64,000 nucleotides of DNA from the NCBI GenBank assembly GCA_013368325.1, contig JAACJK010000001.1, positions 2,976,001-3,040,000 on the forward strand. Reading direction: 5' to 3'. The stretch comes from Ephemerocybe angulata (Eukaryota; Basidiomycota; Agaricomycetes; Agaricales; Psathyrellaceae). How positions within the stretch are numbered: position 1 is the stretch's first letter; each line of letters opens with the position of its first letter. A program made the position numbers and the translations under genes. Below are positions 21,361-33,574 of the stretch, piece after piece. Under the pieces are notes generated by a model, which saw only the letters and a program-made list of their open reading frames with translations, was not told the origin of the DNA and ran no database searches.

Positions 21361-23224
21361 ATGTCCTCTATGGCATCGCATATTCCAATGGCGTTGTCTT
21401 TCCTCAGCAGTGTCGCTAGTGGCTTACAAGCCAGCGGCCTCACCGCTCACAAGCCATCGCAGAACTCTTCCGCCCCATCTTCTCATTCTGCTGCAGCCCC
21501 TCCTGCACCCTTGCAGAACTCTACGAATCTGCCTACTCCTGGCTCGTCCTCTGCAAGCACGTACGCTGCTCAGGCTTCGGGCGGAGCCGCAGGATCTGCT
21601 TCTTCGACGATCGTCTCGACCGCCACAATGTGCATTGTGAGTTTCCTCCATGGGTACATCGCGCTGTTCCTGATTGTCTCCTAGCAATGCCACTCAAAGC
21701 CGCGTTACTCGGATGGCACTAAGACCCATCCCTACTGTAGTAAGACGTGCGCCATCAAGATCAAAGCAAACTCAGGCGTGAAGACGGGGTCTGGAAATGC
21801 CAACAGTGGAAATTGCGACGTAGGTTTCTTATCGTTGTTCCTTCCCCCCTCACGTCTCTGACAACTGTGGTGATGCCAGTTCTGCCACAACCGACCAAAG
21901 TTTAACGACGGAACGAAGACGCACGACTTCTGCAGTAAGGCATGCGCGCGCAACGCCAATCCTCAAAGGAAGCAGTCGAGTGCTTCATCTGGCACATCAG
22001 GTCAATCCCAATGCCAGGCTCCGGGGTGCACAAACCCGCCTCACCCTTCGAGCGACTACTGCTCTCTGGCTCACAAGACGTCCGTCCCTTCATTTTACTT
22101 ACACCGGTAAGGTATACTCACCCGCAACAATCACACTATCAGGATGAGCGAGAACCTCTGCCTCATGTGCCTCCAGGCACCAAAGATGGCCAACTCCCAC
22201 TTTTGCTCTCAGACATGCATCGACGATGCAGAGAAGAAAGGGCCGATGATCCTGGAAGTCCCCGTTGGGCACTCTACATTCAAGAGTGGTAAGTCGATTA
22301 GATTCACTTACTGTCAGTGGCATGGCAGCGGAATGATTGGGTCTAACATAACATTCTATCATTGTCTTCGTGCGTGTGCCTGCTAGTGTGTGACCAGTTC
22401 AAAGCATCCTGGCGACATGCTGGATCAACGTGCCCCACCGTCCGTCGGGTCTACAAGATTATCATGCCCCCCGGGAAGCTGGCAAGCTACGAGGCATATA
22501 GGTAAAACGCACCCTCATCACGGCGTTCGCGTTAAGGGATAAGCAATAACTAATCTGGGACTCGTGTGTTCTAGAACTGCGGTAGAAGCGAAAGGACAAT
22601 TTGTCGCGCAAGGAAGGTCTGCCGGGAATGAGAACCGAAGGTGGCACGGGACCAGGAGGACGTGCAATCTCGGGGACAAGGGGCATACGCAGTTCTGCGG
22701 GACGACGACGTGCTCGTTGTGCTCTATTATCCGGAACTCGTTTGATATCACCCTTTGGGGTAAGAAGACTGGATGGGGGAGGTGCGATTTGCTCTATTCG
22801 AGAATTCATCTTACTAGTATTGACCGTCCGGCTTCCTAGGTTTGGAAAGGGAATTTACACGTCGTCAACTTCATCCAAGTAAGCGAAATCTAAGGTTCAT
22901 AGGTATTCGAGATCTTACACACGTTTCTCTAGGTCGAATGACTATTCGCACAATGACTGCAAGTCAAACCTCAAGGCGATCTTGCTCAACAAAGTCATCG
23001 TTGGGAAGGGCTGTAAGATGCTGCAAGATAATACCTCCTTGACCTCGGCTCCAGCTGGATTTGACTCCGTAAGCTCGTCTCATCCAATCGACGCCTCGTA
23101 ATCCTCACTCTTTCCGTGTCAGGTCCTCGCTGAGAAGGGCGGGAGCCTGAACTACGACGAACTCGTCATTTACAACAATGAAGCCATTCGACCTTCATTC
23201 CTTGTCATGTACGACGAGCCTTAA
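21361..23224 (+). CDS. Zinc-finger/PARP-like ADP-ribosyltransferase C (four fingers plus catalytic domain)
   Basis: Seen: a Ser/Ala/Pro-rich N-terminus of about 90 residues (MSSMASHIPMALSFL...), fingers MCIQCHSKPRY/YCSKTC and CDFCHNRPKF/FCSKAC (CX2C...CX3C), CQAPGC/YCSLAH (CX4C...CX3H) and CLMCLQAPK/FCSQTC, then the PARP domain: FKASWRHAGSTCPTVRRVY, RRWHGTRRTCNLGDKG, FCGTTTCSLCSIIRNSF, RFGKGIYTSSTSSKSNDY, NLKAILLNKVIVGKGCK, and LNYDELVIYNNEAIRPSFLV, ending MYDEP. His, Tyr and Glu of the H-Y-E triad are present, and SSTSSKSNDY resembles the SKSANY of canonical PARPs. About nine introns; the two splitting the first two fingers lie at the same place as in the genes at 15223 and 19753. Inference: the array selects the target and the enzyme modifies it. 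This is the most complete member of the cluster. Confidence 0.87.
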
Positions 23225-23479
23225 TGACCACCGACACTTGCACCTAGTCTCTATTTACCCTCGATATACCCGCTCTGCATTCTTATTTATCGACGTATAT
23301 TGTTCACTGTACCCGGCTGCACCTCATGTATCTTTTCCCATCCATGTACTATAATAATTTTATCATGTACAACCACCAGTCCAAATGTAACATCAATTTA
23401 TCCGTCAGAAATGAGACACATGCCGCGCCACAGGCCATCTCGCTTAAGTCCCACCTCGAGGCTCGAGGTAACATATGTA

Positions 23480-24654
23480 TCAAGAACTAGTAAACATCCG
23501 CGATGCCCTAGCCACGACAGAAAATGGGCGGGAGTTCAGTGCGTACGCCTCGCGTGCGGACTGCCATGCCAGCCACATAATCGTTGCCATCCCTGCCGTC
23601 AATGTCAAGCTATCATATCGAGTCAGTTCCACTTTCAATGACGAGCGCTTAAAACATCGTGGGGGGAACGTCCGCACCTCTGGATAACGGCGACGCCTAT
23701 TTGTCGCAATAAGTCGGAGTACAAGCACCCATTAAACCAGACGTTCGATCGGAAAAGGCGAGCAGAAAAGGGATAAAGCAAAAGGGAGTCCCGTAAGCAT
23801 TCCGAACAGCCAACTGCCAGTGGCATGCACTTCGGCAGCCACAAACGACCAAAACACGCACCGAACAAAGCACGAATCTGCCCGCAGTACACCACCTCGC
23901 CACACGCCCCCTTCACCAGCACCCCAGCCGCCGCGCTGTTCAACAGACCCGCACCCACGATCCAGAACACCCATGTCACGATGATCCAGAGGCTCTGCGC
24001 GCCAACGGACGAGACGGGGTGTTTCGACCACCTCGGGTGCACGAAAAGGATGCTGTAGGCCGCAGCTGTAACTGCCGTCCAGCATGCACAAAACCTGGAA
24101 CCATCGAGGTCCCAACGCGTTAGAAACAAGGCGTTACAAATTTTAGAGAAATTGACGAACAGAAGGAAACGAGCCGATGTCCGCACACCGACATTTGGAT
24201 AGTTGTGGTGGAACCTCCACTGCAAAATCAACCAGCTCGAGAGCGCGACCTGAAGAAGCCGTACCTTGTCAGTAGCGAGCATACCCAGCTGGGGCGATAA
24301 TGAGGAACTGACCTCACTGAGGCTGGACAACACGAGAAAAACATAAGCAACTGTACCAGGGAATGTAGTCAGCGCTTCCCCCGCAACGCAGGATGTGGAT
24401 AGGCACGTACGAGGAGCATACTTCTGCAAATGTACGCCAGATCCCTTATTCAGAGGCTTGGGGTTGGCCTGAGCGTACTTGAAAGCCCAAGACAGCCCAA
24501 CCAGATACGACAGGGCAATCATCAACGTAATGCACGCCGTCAAGCTGGTCGCCGTTGTCGAGAGGTACTCAGTGCTGGGAGTAAACGCTTCGCTTGGAGC
24601 TGCATCTGCTCTGGCGTTGAGGGCGAGGATGCTAGAAAATATCATGGGAGACAT
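23480..24654 (-). CDS. Multi-pass membrane protein of unknown function
   Basis: Not assigned to a family. Seen: from MSPMIFSSILALNARADAA a chain with several hydrophobic helices (SLTACITLMIALSYLVGLSW; YVFLVLSSLSEV; ALSSWLILQW; SLWIIVTWVFWIVGAGLLNS; ALTLTAGMATIMWLAWQ-like segment), a HNYPNVGVRTSARFLLFVN loop, and the last exon ending VVARASRMFTSS. Four or more membrane helices give a layout like tetraspan (MARVEL-type) fungal proteins, but no diagnostic motif is visible. Several introns are needed; the last, long one (about 23610-23890) is a guess, as a large part of that stretch stays open. It lies convergent with PARP-like gene C. No sign that it belongs functionally to the ADP-ribose cluster. 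Confidence 0.5.
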
Positions 24655-24732
24655 AGCTCCAGAGCTACAAATCTGCTCGTGGGGGCGCGTCAAGGAAAAA
24701 TTCGAGAGGCCCAGGAAGGGTAGACTCGCGAC

Positions 24733-24844
24733 CAGTCCTTACGCTGATGTCGCTCCCTTTCTGGGCACCCATCAACAAACAACCAAAACATCACCTATAT
24801 CAGGAAGGGCCTGCGCAAACAAAGCGACATCAGCGTAAGGACTG
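24733..24844. repeat. Perfect 22-bp inverted repeat with 68-nt spacer
   Basis: Arm 1 (24733-24754) begins CAGTCCTTACGCTGATG and is matched by its exact reverse complement at 24823-24844. It lies between the membrane protein gene and the helicase gene, on the left edge of the helicase/DUF6589 pair. Its core resembles the palindrome arm on the right edge (31777-31791). Confidence 0.85.
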
Positions 24845-25052
24845 GGAGACTCGAAGCACCTTTTGGCGCAAACCCCCAGGTGTGACATGGACTTAGCGGA
24901 TTTCGTCGCTCGCCTCGACAACCCATTCTCAGACCCAAAGGTGAGCTCACAGAAAAAAGTTCCCGTGCGACCAATGTAACTAGCATTTTCGACGCGAAAT
25001 AAATTGATTAAAGGTATATTAAAAAGTATGATTTTTGGCGACTTCCGATGAC
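24845..25052. other. AT-rich 3' flank of the helicase gene
   Basis: No gene. Contains TTTTCGACGCGAAA-type sequence and an AT-rich run just after the helicase stop codon, suitable for transcript ending. Confidence 0.35.
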
Positions 25053-27819
25053 TTAGCGCCGGGGTGCTGATGGGGGCGCGGTACGATGAGGAGCAGGCGC
25101 CACGGTGCCATGTTGGTACTCCTGCACACGGAACGTCACCATTTGGCTGGCTTGGGTGGGTATGGGCGTTTGCTGAGCGGGTCCGAGTGTGCCTGGGTGT
25201 TGATAGGTATTGACTCCTGGCTGCGTCTGCTCGGATTGACGAGCGGCCTCAGCGGCGGCTTGGGCTTGCATCTGGCGGACGTGCTCATAGTGCGCAGCCC
25301 ATGCTCGCTGCTCTGCGTAGTACTGCGCCCACTGGGCATTTATTTGCTCTTGACTCACCTGATGCACGGCCGCCTGTGCGTATGGTTGCTGCCCGTATGC
25401 CTGAACGAAGGTAGCGCCGGCATGAGGGATATGTGACGCCGGCGGTGGGTGGCTTTGTGCGATTTCGATCGCTTGCGGCATGGCAGCCACGTTCCCCACG
25501 TGTACGGGCCCAGGTTCGACAGCCTGGGAAGCTGTGGTCGATTGGACCGTGGCTGTTCTCGTTCTTCTCGCAGCTTCCTCGTCGCCGTCACCATCGCCAG
25601 TCTCCACCTCAGCGATAGTGCGTTTTGTTGCGGGAGTTTGACGGGGCTTTCGTACCATGGGTGGTATCGCCAAGCTGGTAAGTTTATTGAATAGCTCCGT
25701 CTTGTACTTCCCTAACCACACCCATTTCGCACCCACCAGCTTCACGAGTGCCGCCTCCGTCGCGATTGGCCCAAGCGACGACAACAATTCAACAAGGTCA
25801 TCGCTCAAGAGCCCGAGGCCAGATATGAGGGCCTTCGAGTGGTCGCGTTTGGCGATTTCGACGCGCCAGAGGTGAAGCGCTTCCATGACATCCTCGTTTG
25901 GGACACCACGTTTCGGATTCGAGGATCGTTTATCGGTTTGCGGAGGGGCAGGGCGGGTTCTATCGAGGAGTTCGGGGGAACAGTTATCGCAGCACAAGAC
26001 AGTAGGTTCTATTAGAATTTGGTTTCTAGTCAGACTCGTTGACACCAGAACCTAAGCTCTCGACTCACCGGGAACCTCGTTTCTGAACACTTGCGTCAGC
26101 ACTCCCCGACGGCACCCTCCAGTCTGAACAAAGCTGTATAGACCTTCGTCGATTGCCAGTAGGTCTAAAGGTATGTCTTCCCCATTTCCCGTGCTATCGT
26201 TGGCCTTGTCATGCCCGCCGCGAAGTGCACCGCGTAGTTCGGCGTACTCCTTTGGCGATTTTGGTTTCGGATAGGTTGACGCCTCTCGAACCTTACTTTT
26301 TCGGCTTTTCTTCTTCTTTCCCCCGTTTTCGAGTTCTCGGCTAACGTCCGATGACTCCAGATATGCCGGAAGGTCTGCCTCGTAGACCGACTTCTCGACC
26401 AACAGCACCGCCAAGCCCGTTCGACCGGAACCTCGAGCTGCTCGTCCAGCCCGCTGTACGAATGACGAAATGGAAGCTGGAAGCTTCCACTGTACGACGA
26501 TATCGATATCCGGGATGTTACAGCCCTGAACTTATGTGAGTGCTACGTCCTGGATTCGTTGCGGCGACCATCATGCTCACCATCCCCGCAGCGTCCGTGC
26601 AAATCAGAATCCGCACTTTCCCCACCTTGAACTGCTCCATAACGGCCTCGCGATACTCCACCGAAAACGCTGCGCTGTACGGCCGGATGAAGCCCTCCTT
26701 TCGCATTTCTTCGGGACACAGTGAATATAGATAGTCTTCGATATCGCGAGCCACATGAATCGTGTCGGCGTAGACGAATGCCTTCTTTATGTCCAGTATA
26801 CTTCGAAGAACCGCTGGGATAAGAAACCACAGATCCCGGTACGTGTTCATTGCATGGTGCATAGCCCGGATGATTATTGATACGTTGTGCCTGTCGTTTC
26901 CGATATTCAGGTCGAGGAAGTGCCGTAGGTCATATTGAAGCTTGCTAAGCACGTCGTTTCGAACGCGAGGAGGGAGGGTCGCTGACATGGCAACGAATGG
27001 TGTGCCTCGGGGTAAGAGTGCCTTCAGGATTCCCAGTGTGCCGTATTTCTTACGGAACCCAGAGCCCCAGTGCGATACGACGTGTGCCTCGTCAACCACT
27101 AGACCCAAGATCCGCTTCAACATGTCTGGGTGCCGGATGACTTGAGTAATGAAGACCTTCGAAAGCAGCATCTCCGGCGAGATTACAACAATCTGCCAAA
27201 GTCCACTGCGAATTTCCTATTCCCGACCGTAAGTAAGCTCTGCATGCTTTGAGTGTTGCCTGCGACTAACCTGCATGTTCCGTAGGCTCAGGCCTCCATG
27301 GGAGCTGTTGATTGCCTTCGCACGCAACCCAAACTCGTTCTCAAATGTTTTTACCTGACAGAATGTAAGCATAGTATCTCTCGAGCAAACCCCATCACTA
27401 ACCTGTTCCTCCTGTAGCGCTATCAACGGCGAGACCATTATGGTCACCTTCCCTTTCGCCAGTGGGTGGGCGTGCGGCCCAGCAGCAACAACGGTCTTCC
27501 CTGATCCCGTCCCAGCATGAATTAACACGTCTTTCTTTTCGAGTTGCGCTTTGACTGCATCGAGTTGGAATTGGCGGGGTGAGTGCGTCCACTTGAACGC
27601 TGTCTTCATCATGTCAGCTAACTTCTCAAAGCCGGTGTCTAGGACTGTCAGAGCCGCAACTGGTTCGGACTGGCCATCTGGTTGCAAACCGGCCTTTCGT
27701 TTCGATCCCGATCCCGTTAACTTCAGCGCCTTGAGCTTCAGCTTTAGCGCTGCCTTCACCTTGGCCTTGAGGGCCTTTGATGACGACGAGGGCTTCCGTA
27801 TTTGCCGTAGCAGGGGCAT
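25053..27819 (-). CDS. RecQ-like DEAH-box DNA helicase with Gln/Ala-rich tail
   Basis: Seen in order: a basic Lys/Leu-rich N-terminus (KAKVKAALKLKLKALKL), FKWTHSPRQFQLDAVKAQLE, Walker A in LIHAGTGSGKTVVA, MVSPLIALQEEQV, VVISPEMLLS, the RecQ-style motif II VVDEAHVVSHWGSGFRKKYG, MSATLPPRV (motif III), FVYADTIHVARDIEDYL, ICTDAAGMGCNIPDIDIVVQ, and motif VI QRAGRAARGSGRTG. A Cys cluster (VLCCDNCSPELLDR) sits where RecQ proteins have a zinc site, and the last 150 residues are Gln/Ala/Pro-rich. All helicase motifs look intact. Known: RecQ-type helicases unwind DNA 3' to 5'; agaric genomes hold many extra copies, unlike the single housekeeping enzymes. The start is the ATG at 27819; introns are short with clean ends. 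It shares a 133 bp spacer head-to-head with the DUF6589-like gene at 27953 and may form one unit with it. Confidence 0.85.
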
Positions 27820-27952
27820 AGTGTATGTGTCTGGAAGTGAAGGTGTTATGACGGGGGAGTGAAAAAGCGGTCGGGTGATCAAGACTCCGAGTGATCGTCC
27901 TGTGTTCTGTTTCAGTCAGTCTCGGTGCGTTTTTCTCTTTACTACAACCATC
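27820..27952. promoter_or_regulatory. Compact bidirectional promoter, helicase / DUF6589-like gene
   Basis: Only 133 bp separate the two start codons. No clear TATA box; pyrimidine-rich near the right-hand ATG. The short shared spacer points to joint expression. Confidence 0.5.
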
Positions 27953-30900
27953 ATGGATTCTCAACAGCTCTACACGATAGACGAATGGCCTGGGGACGAA
28001 GACATTCCCCCCGAAGAAGATGTATTGCCCGATTCAAGCCTCGCCATGCACTTATCCAGTCCCCCTTCGGAACCCGCTGAATCTCCAAAGCCACCATCGA
28101 CCCCTCTTCCTTGCGCACCCCTCAGTCTTCCGCCAACTTCCATTCGGCCGGCCCCACTATCAACGCCTTCCAATCCCTTCAGTTCGTCGCTCCCCCCACC
28201 AACCTCCACTCACCCCGGCCCACCGTCAACACCATCTTCGACTCTCTTCAACTCGTCCACCATCCCAACAGGCCCCATAACGCCTGCACCGGTGCATGCT
28301 CTACCGGCTGGTGCAGTTCCGAAGACGCCTCCAAAGACATTCCGGCAAAAAATGGCTGAATACGGCATCGACGACGCCAGCAGCCCCCACAAGGGTTCAC
28401 CTAGAACTCGGAGGGCCAGGAGAATGCTGAAGGGCCAGGCAAAGCGCATTGCAACCATGCAGGCGAAGGGGCAGGAGAAGCAACTACTGGCGTCAAGGGA
28501 TCTCAACATCAAATGCGCGCAGGTTCTGTCGTACATGGACTCGCTTGACCTTCGGTTCGTCGACATAATCAGTTTTGTATTCAACCCCAAATGCAACCAA
28601 GGCCATTATCGTTGGCACGAGTTCCTCGCTATCCCCGGCGCCGGCGAGCAGGTACTTAATTGGTGGGCGTCTACGAGTGCTCGGGATCAGTTGGAGGACT
28701 GGGCGTTGCAGTGGGTCGTCAAAGAAGTTAAAAGCGAAGCCCGCGCGATTACGAAGAGCAAGGTGCTTCAGACCATGCACCGTCCTATGACCGCTGAGCT
28801 CATTTCATCCTTCGACCTACCCTCGTACCACGATGAGCTCGCCGATGACCTGGCGCCGACTGCGATGTCCGTGATTGAGGCTTTTGCAACGTCTCCCCAC
28901 GCCCCCAAGCACAAGGAGAAACGAAAGAAGAAGACTGCATTGGTGAGTAATGTCTCCAATCATCAGCTTTCGACTTTCACTGACGCTGTTGATTGTTCTC
29001 AGGTTAAGACCGTTACTGCTCTCATGTGTCTAGGAGAATACAGTCGATCGAATAATTTAATGCAGAAAGTTCTTTCGATGTACCTCTACGGAGCTGGTGC
29101 ACACACCCAAACCCTCAACGTATTCTCACACTTTGGCCTCACGGAGAGCTATTCAAGTCTCATCTCGTCTCGACTTCGCCGGAAGCGCCGGACTCGCAAG
29201 AAAAAGTCCGCTCCAGCTGCCACCGATACCGAACAACCACCTGCCTCGCCTACGCCTGCTTCGACGACTGGTGTATCTGAGCCTGCTGATAGTGCGACCT
29301 TGACGACGACGGCATCTACCGAGGCGGGAGACGCAGTAGTTGACGGCATGGAGGAGGGAAAACGGATAGGCATTCTCCACCAGTTGTCGGAATCCGTTCG
29401 AGCCAAGGCACGTCAAATAGCGAAGACCGGCGTCTATGGCATTGTCTACGACAACATAAACTTCAATTACGCAAACGCTGAACAGATTCTTGGACGACAC
29501 GGTGAGTTGTGATAGAGCTACCATATTCAATTAACTAACATATCAATACTGCAGATACACAAGAGAATGGCACGATTGCAACACTCTTCACTCTCAACGG
29601 GCCAGCTAGCCGTCGTGACCTCAATCTCAAGGCCCTCGAGCGCTCCTTTCTCGAGGCCCCTCCTCTTGACCTGAAGGACATCCTACTAAGCGAGGAGGAG
29701 CAGGTGCAGATGAGGGCTCACCTGGTGGCCACCATACTGCGGGTCATAATCGACCACGGCGGGGAACGGTTCAAGAAGTTCAAGGACGACATGAAGGAGT
29801 ATCAACCACGTACCGATCTCAAACTTCGACCACAGAAAACCAAGCTCTTCCCTTTACCTGCATGGAATATTGACGAATCTTCGACTACCGGCAACATTGA
29901 CGTCGTCAACGCTATCTACGATGAAATCGAAACGAAGAATGACGGACTTGCGAAGATCATCGAAGGCGACCAACTCACGGTCGACCGCCTTCGTGGTGCG
30001 GCGGCATTGCGCGCAGGTCACGAGAAGGGTTTCGAAAGCTTTTCTTTCGCCATTCCCATCCCTGGCCTCTTTCATACGAAGATGGCTGACCTTCACGGTG
30101 TTCTTCTGACGCACTTTGGAAAGCCAGGTGCTGGAACTGCCAACCCGGGGTCGCTCGTCTTCCACAACACCCGACTCGACCGACTGCCCATCACCCTCAC
30201 CTCACTACCGCCGTTCCGCGTCACTCGAGACTTGATCTTCGTATCGATGTACGCCCGCGTCCTCCACTGCCTCTTGTTGGTCTCGAAATGCGGCACCCTC
30301 GATGCATACCTGGACAAGTACGGCACATGGGACGACTTGGTGAAGCATGCATCCGCCATATTCGATCAGTTCGGTACTAGCACCGTCGTTGAGGAACTCC
30401 GTTGGGAGCGAGGGAAGGAGGTTAGGGAGAAGGAGAGGAAGCATGCGAAAGATGTGGAACGAGCGAAAGCAGCTGGGGAAAAGGAGCCACGGATGGATGA
30501 GACGGTGACCAAGGGAGACATGGTGTTTGAGAATGCATGTCTTTTCTTGCGGGACACTCTAATCTCCCGGGAGTTCACCGACGCGATCAAGTCCAATGAC
30601 CCTGGCCGGATTCTTCTGGTCTTGAAGGTATTTGCTCTGAGTTTCCGTGGCACCGGTCGCCTCAAGTATGCGTACGAGATGCTGTTCTTCCTGCATCATA
30701 TCAAACATGTCTGGCCCGCGGGCGCCCGGTACGTTTCATTGAAGATATCTACCTCTAAAATCTTCTTAGTGACGATTCTTTTAGGAGGATTGCTTTGAAC
30801 AACATGGTGTTGAACCCCTCTGGTGAGGAGGAATCTGGCGTTGAGGGTGATCTCGTGCAAGAGCAGGTCAACCTCCTTGCGAAGGTATGTCTGATTGCGA

Positions 30901-31631
30901 CTCTGTCACGGCGTAAATACTGAGATGCTGCCTAGGTCAAGTATAAGGCCCGGGGGTCGAACGCTTCATGGGAGTGGATGTTCATGATCACTCCATGCAC
31001 GATCGCCCTTCGGGACCTTCAGAATCACATCAACGATTCACTCGGGTCTGACATGGGGACCAAGCATGCAAGCGCGAAGCTCGCACAGGATATCAAGAGT
31101 CTGATGCACAGTTTGAACGAGCACAAGGTCTACGAGGTTGTACCCGGACGAGTTACACCAGACGAGCCGCCAGTTCCGGATGTTATCAACAACGGATTGA
31201 ACCAACTTGCGGGCCCTCTCAACGACTACAACACAGCCTTCAAGCGGCTTCAAACACGCCGAAAGCTTACTCCGGCTACCCAAGAGGCTTCACCCCAGCT
31301 CACATTCAGTGAGCTTCCCCCCGCAGAGACGCTCTCAGCGGGTGCCGCCGCACCTGACCCGCCGCCCCTCTCACCTGAGGATACTCCACCAATTGGCCTT
31401 CCCACATCCGACGAGCTCTTGTCCAACATCCCAGAGCTCAACGGTTTCCATGATACGACTGACGATGTCATTGAGGAAGAGTTGGAGCATATGTTGGAGG
31501 AACTCGAGCAGGAGGAGGAGGGCTTACCGATTCTTTCAATGCGTGACATTGCAGTGAACATGGATGCCTTTGAGTCGGATGCTGAAAGCGAGCTAGAAAC
31601 TGATTCAGACAGTGATTCGGACTACGAGTAG
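27953..31631 (+). CDS. DUF6589-family protein (large basidiomycete-specific protein)
   Basis: Seen: an acidic start (MDSQQLYTIDEWPGDEDIPP), a Pro/Ser/Thr-rich region, a basic stretch (RTRRARRMLKGQAKRIATMQ), then a conserved region with VYDNINFNYANAEQILGRHD, TQENGTIATLFTL, LPAWNIDESSTTGNIDVV, EGDQLTVDRLRGAAALRAGH, IPIPGLFHTKMADLHGVLLT and HFGKPGAGTANPGSLVFHN, then a helical region with a Lys/Glu-rich coiled segment and a strongly acidic Ser/Asp/Glu tail (SDAESELETDSDSDSDYE). Known: DUF6589 proteins occur in large numbers in agaric genomes; function unknown. The spaced acidic residues (YDN, NIDE, GDQLT, HTKMAD) would suit a metal-dependent nuclease-type fold, but that is only a guess. Introns near 28930-29000, 29510-29555, 30730-30785 and 30885-30935. 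It runs opposite to the RecQ-like helicase; the pair may be parts of a mobile element. Confidence 0.8.
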
Positions 31632-31735
31632 ATATAGAATATGTTTCATTTTTGTACGCTACGCCTGTAATTCAACGAGTGGTGCTCGAAATCGTCGCGA
31701 ATGCCAGAATTGACGCGCGCAAACGACTAAGTCCG

Positions 31736-31850
31736 GCGTGACATCCTGTGACACGCCTAAATCGGCCTCGAGTCTCCCAGCCGTTACCTGACGGTAACCT
31801 GTCACGCAGTGACAAAAAAGTGTGACCGGCTCAGGTAACGGCTGGTCGCG
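31736..31850. repeat. Nested palindromes and GTGAC/GTTACC motifs after the DUF6589-like gene
   Basis: A perfect 15-bp inverted repeat (31777-31791 starting CCAGCCGTTACC; 31831-31845 its reverse complement) encloses GTTACCTGACGGTAAC, GTCACGCAGTGAC and further GTGAC copies; two more GTGAC motifs precede it. This density is unlike the surrounding spacer. It could form a cruciform or bind a protein dimer. Confidence 0.75.
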
Positions 31851-32239
31851 AGCCTACAGGAAGGGAAACTTACGAATACTGAACCAGCAGTTGCAAAGAT
31901 GAGTCGTGCGAGATAGCTGTCATCCGGAGTCCGAAGGGATTCATATGTAGCAGGGAGCAACGCTGCCTCAACGTGTCAACAAAGTTGGTGGGTGGACGGT
32001 GATAAGTTGAAACCCCGTCAAAGAAAGGTGGATGAACTCGCGGCAGCATACCCTCGAGTCCGTTCATCTTACCCCCTCAAGATAAACCTTTCTTCTCTCT
32101 CCCTTAAGCTACTGCCTCGGTGGTCACAGAACATCGGACGTCAAACACTGTGCATTCGCTGCCATAGAAAAGACGCATAGAACATGGGGCATGATCGTAA
32201 CAATTGTCGACGGTATGGTACGTTTTGCAGATGGATCGC
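31851..32239. other. Spacer before RPL4 3' end
   Basis: Nothing recognisable beyond short chance frames; contains the 3' flank of RPL4. Confidence 0.35.
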
Positions 32240-33574
<1,335 letters not shown>

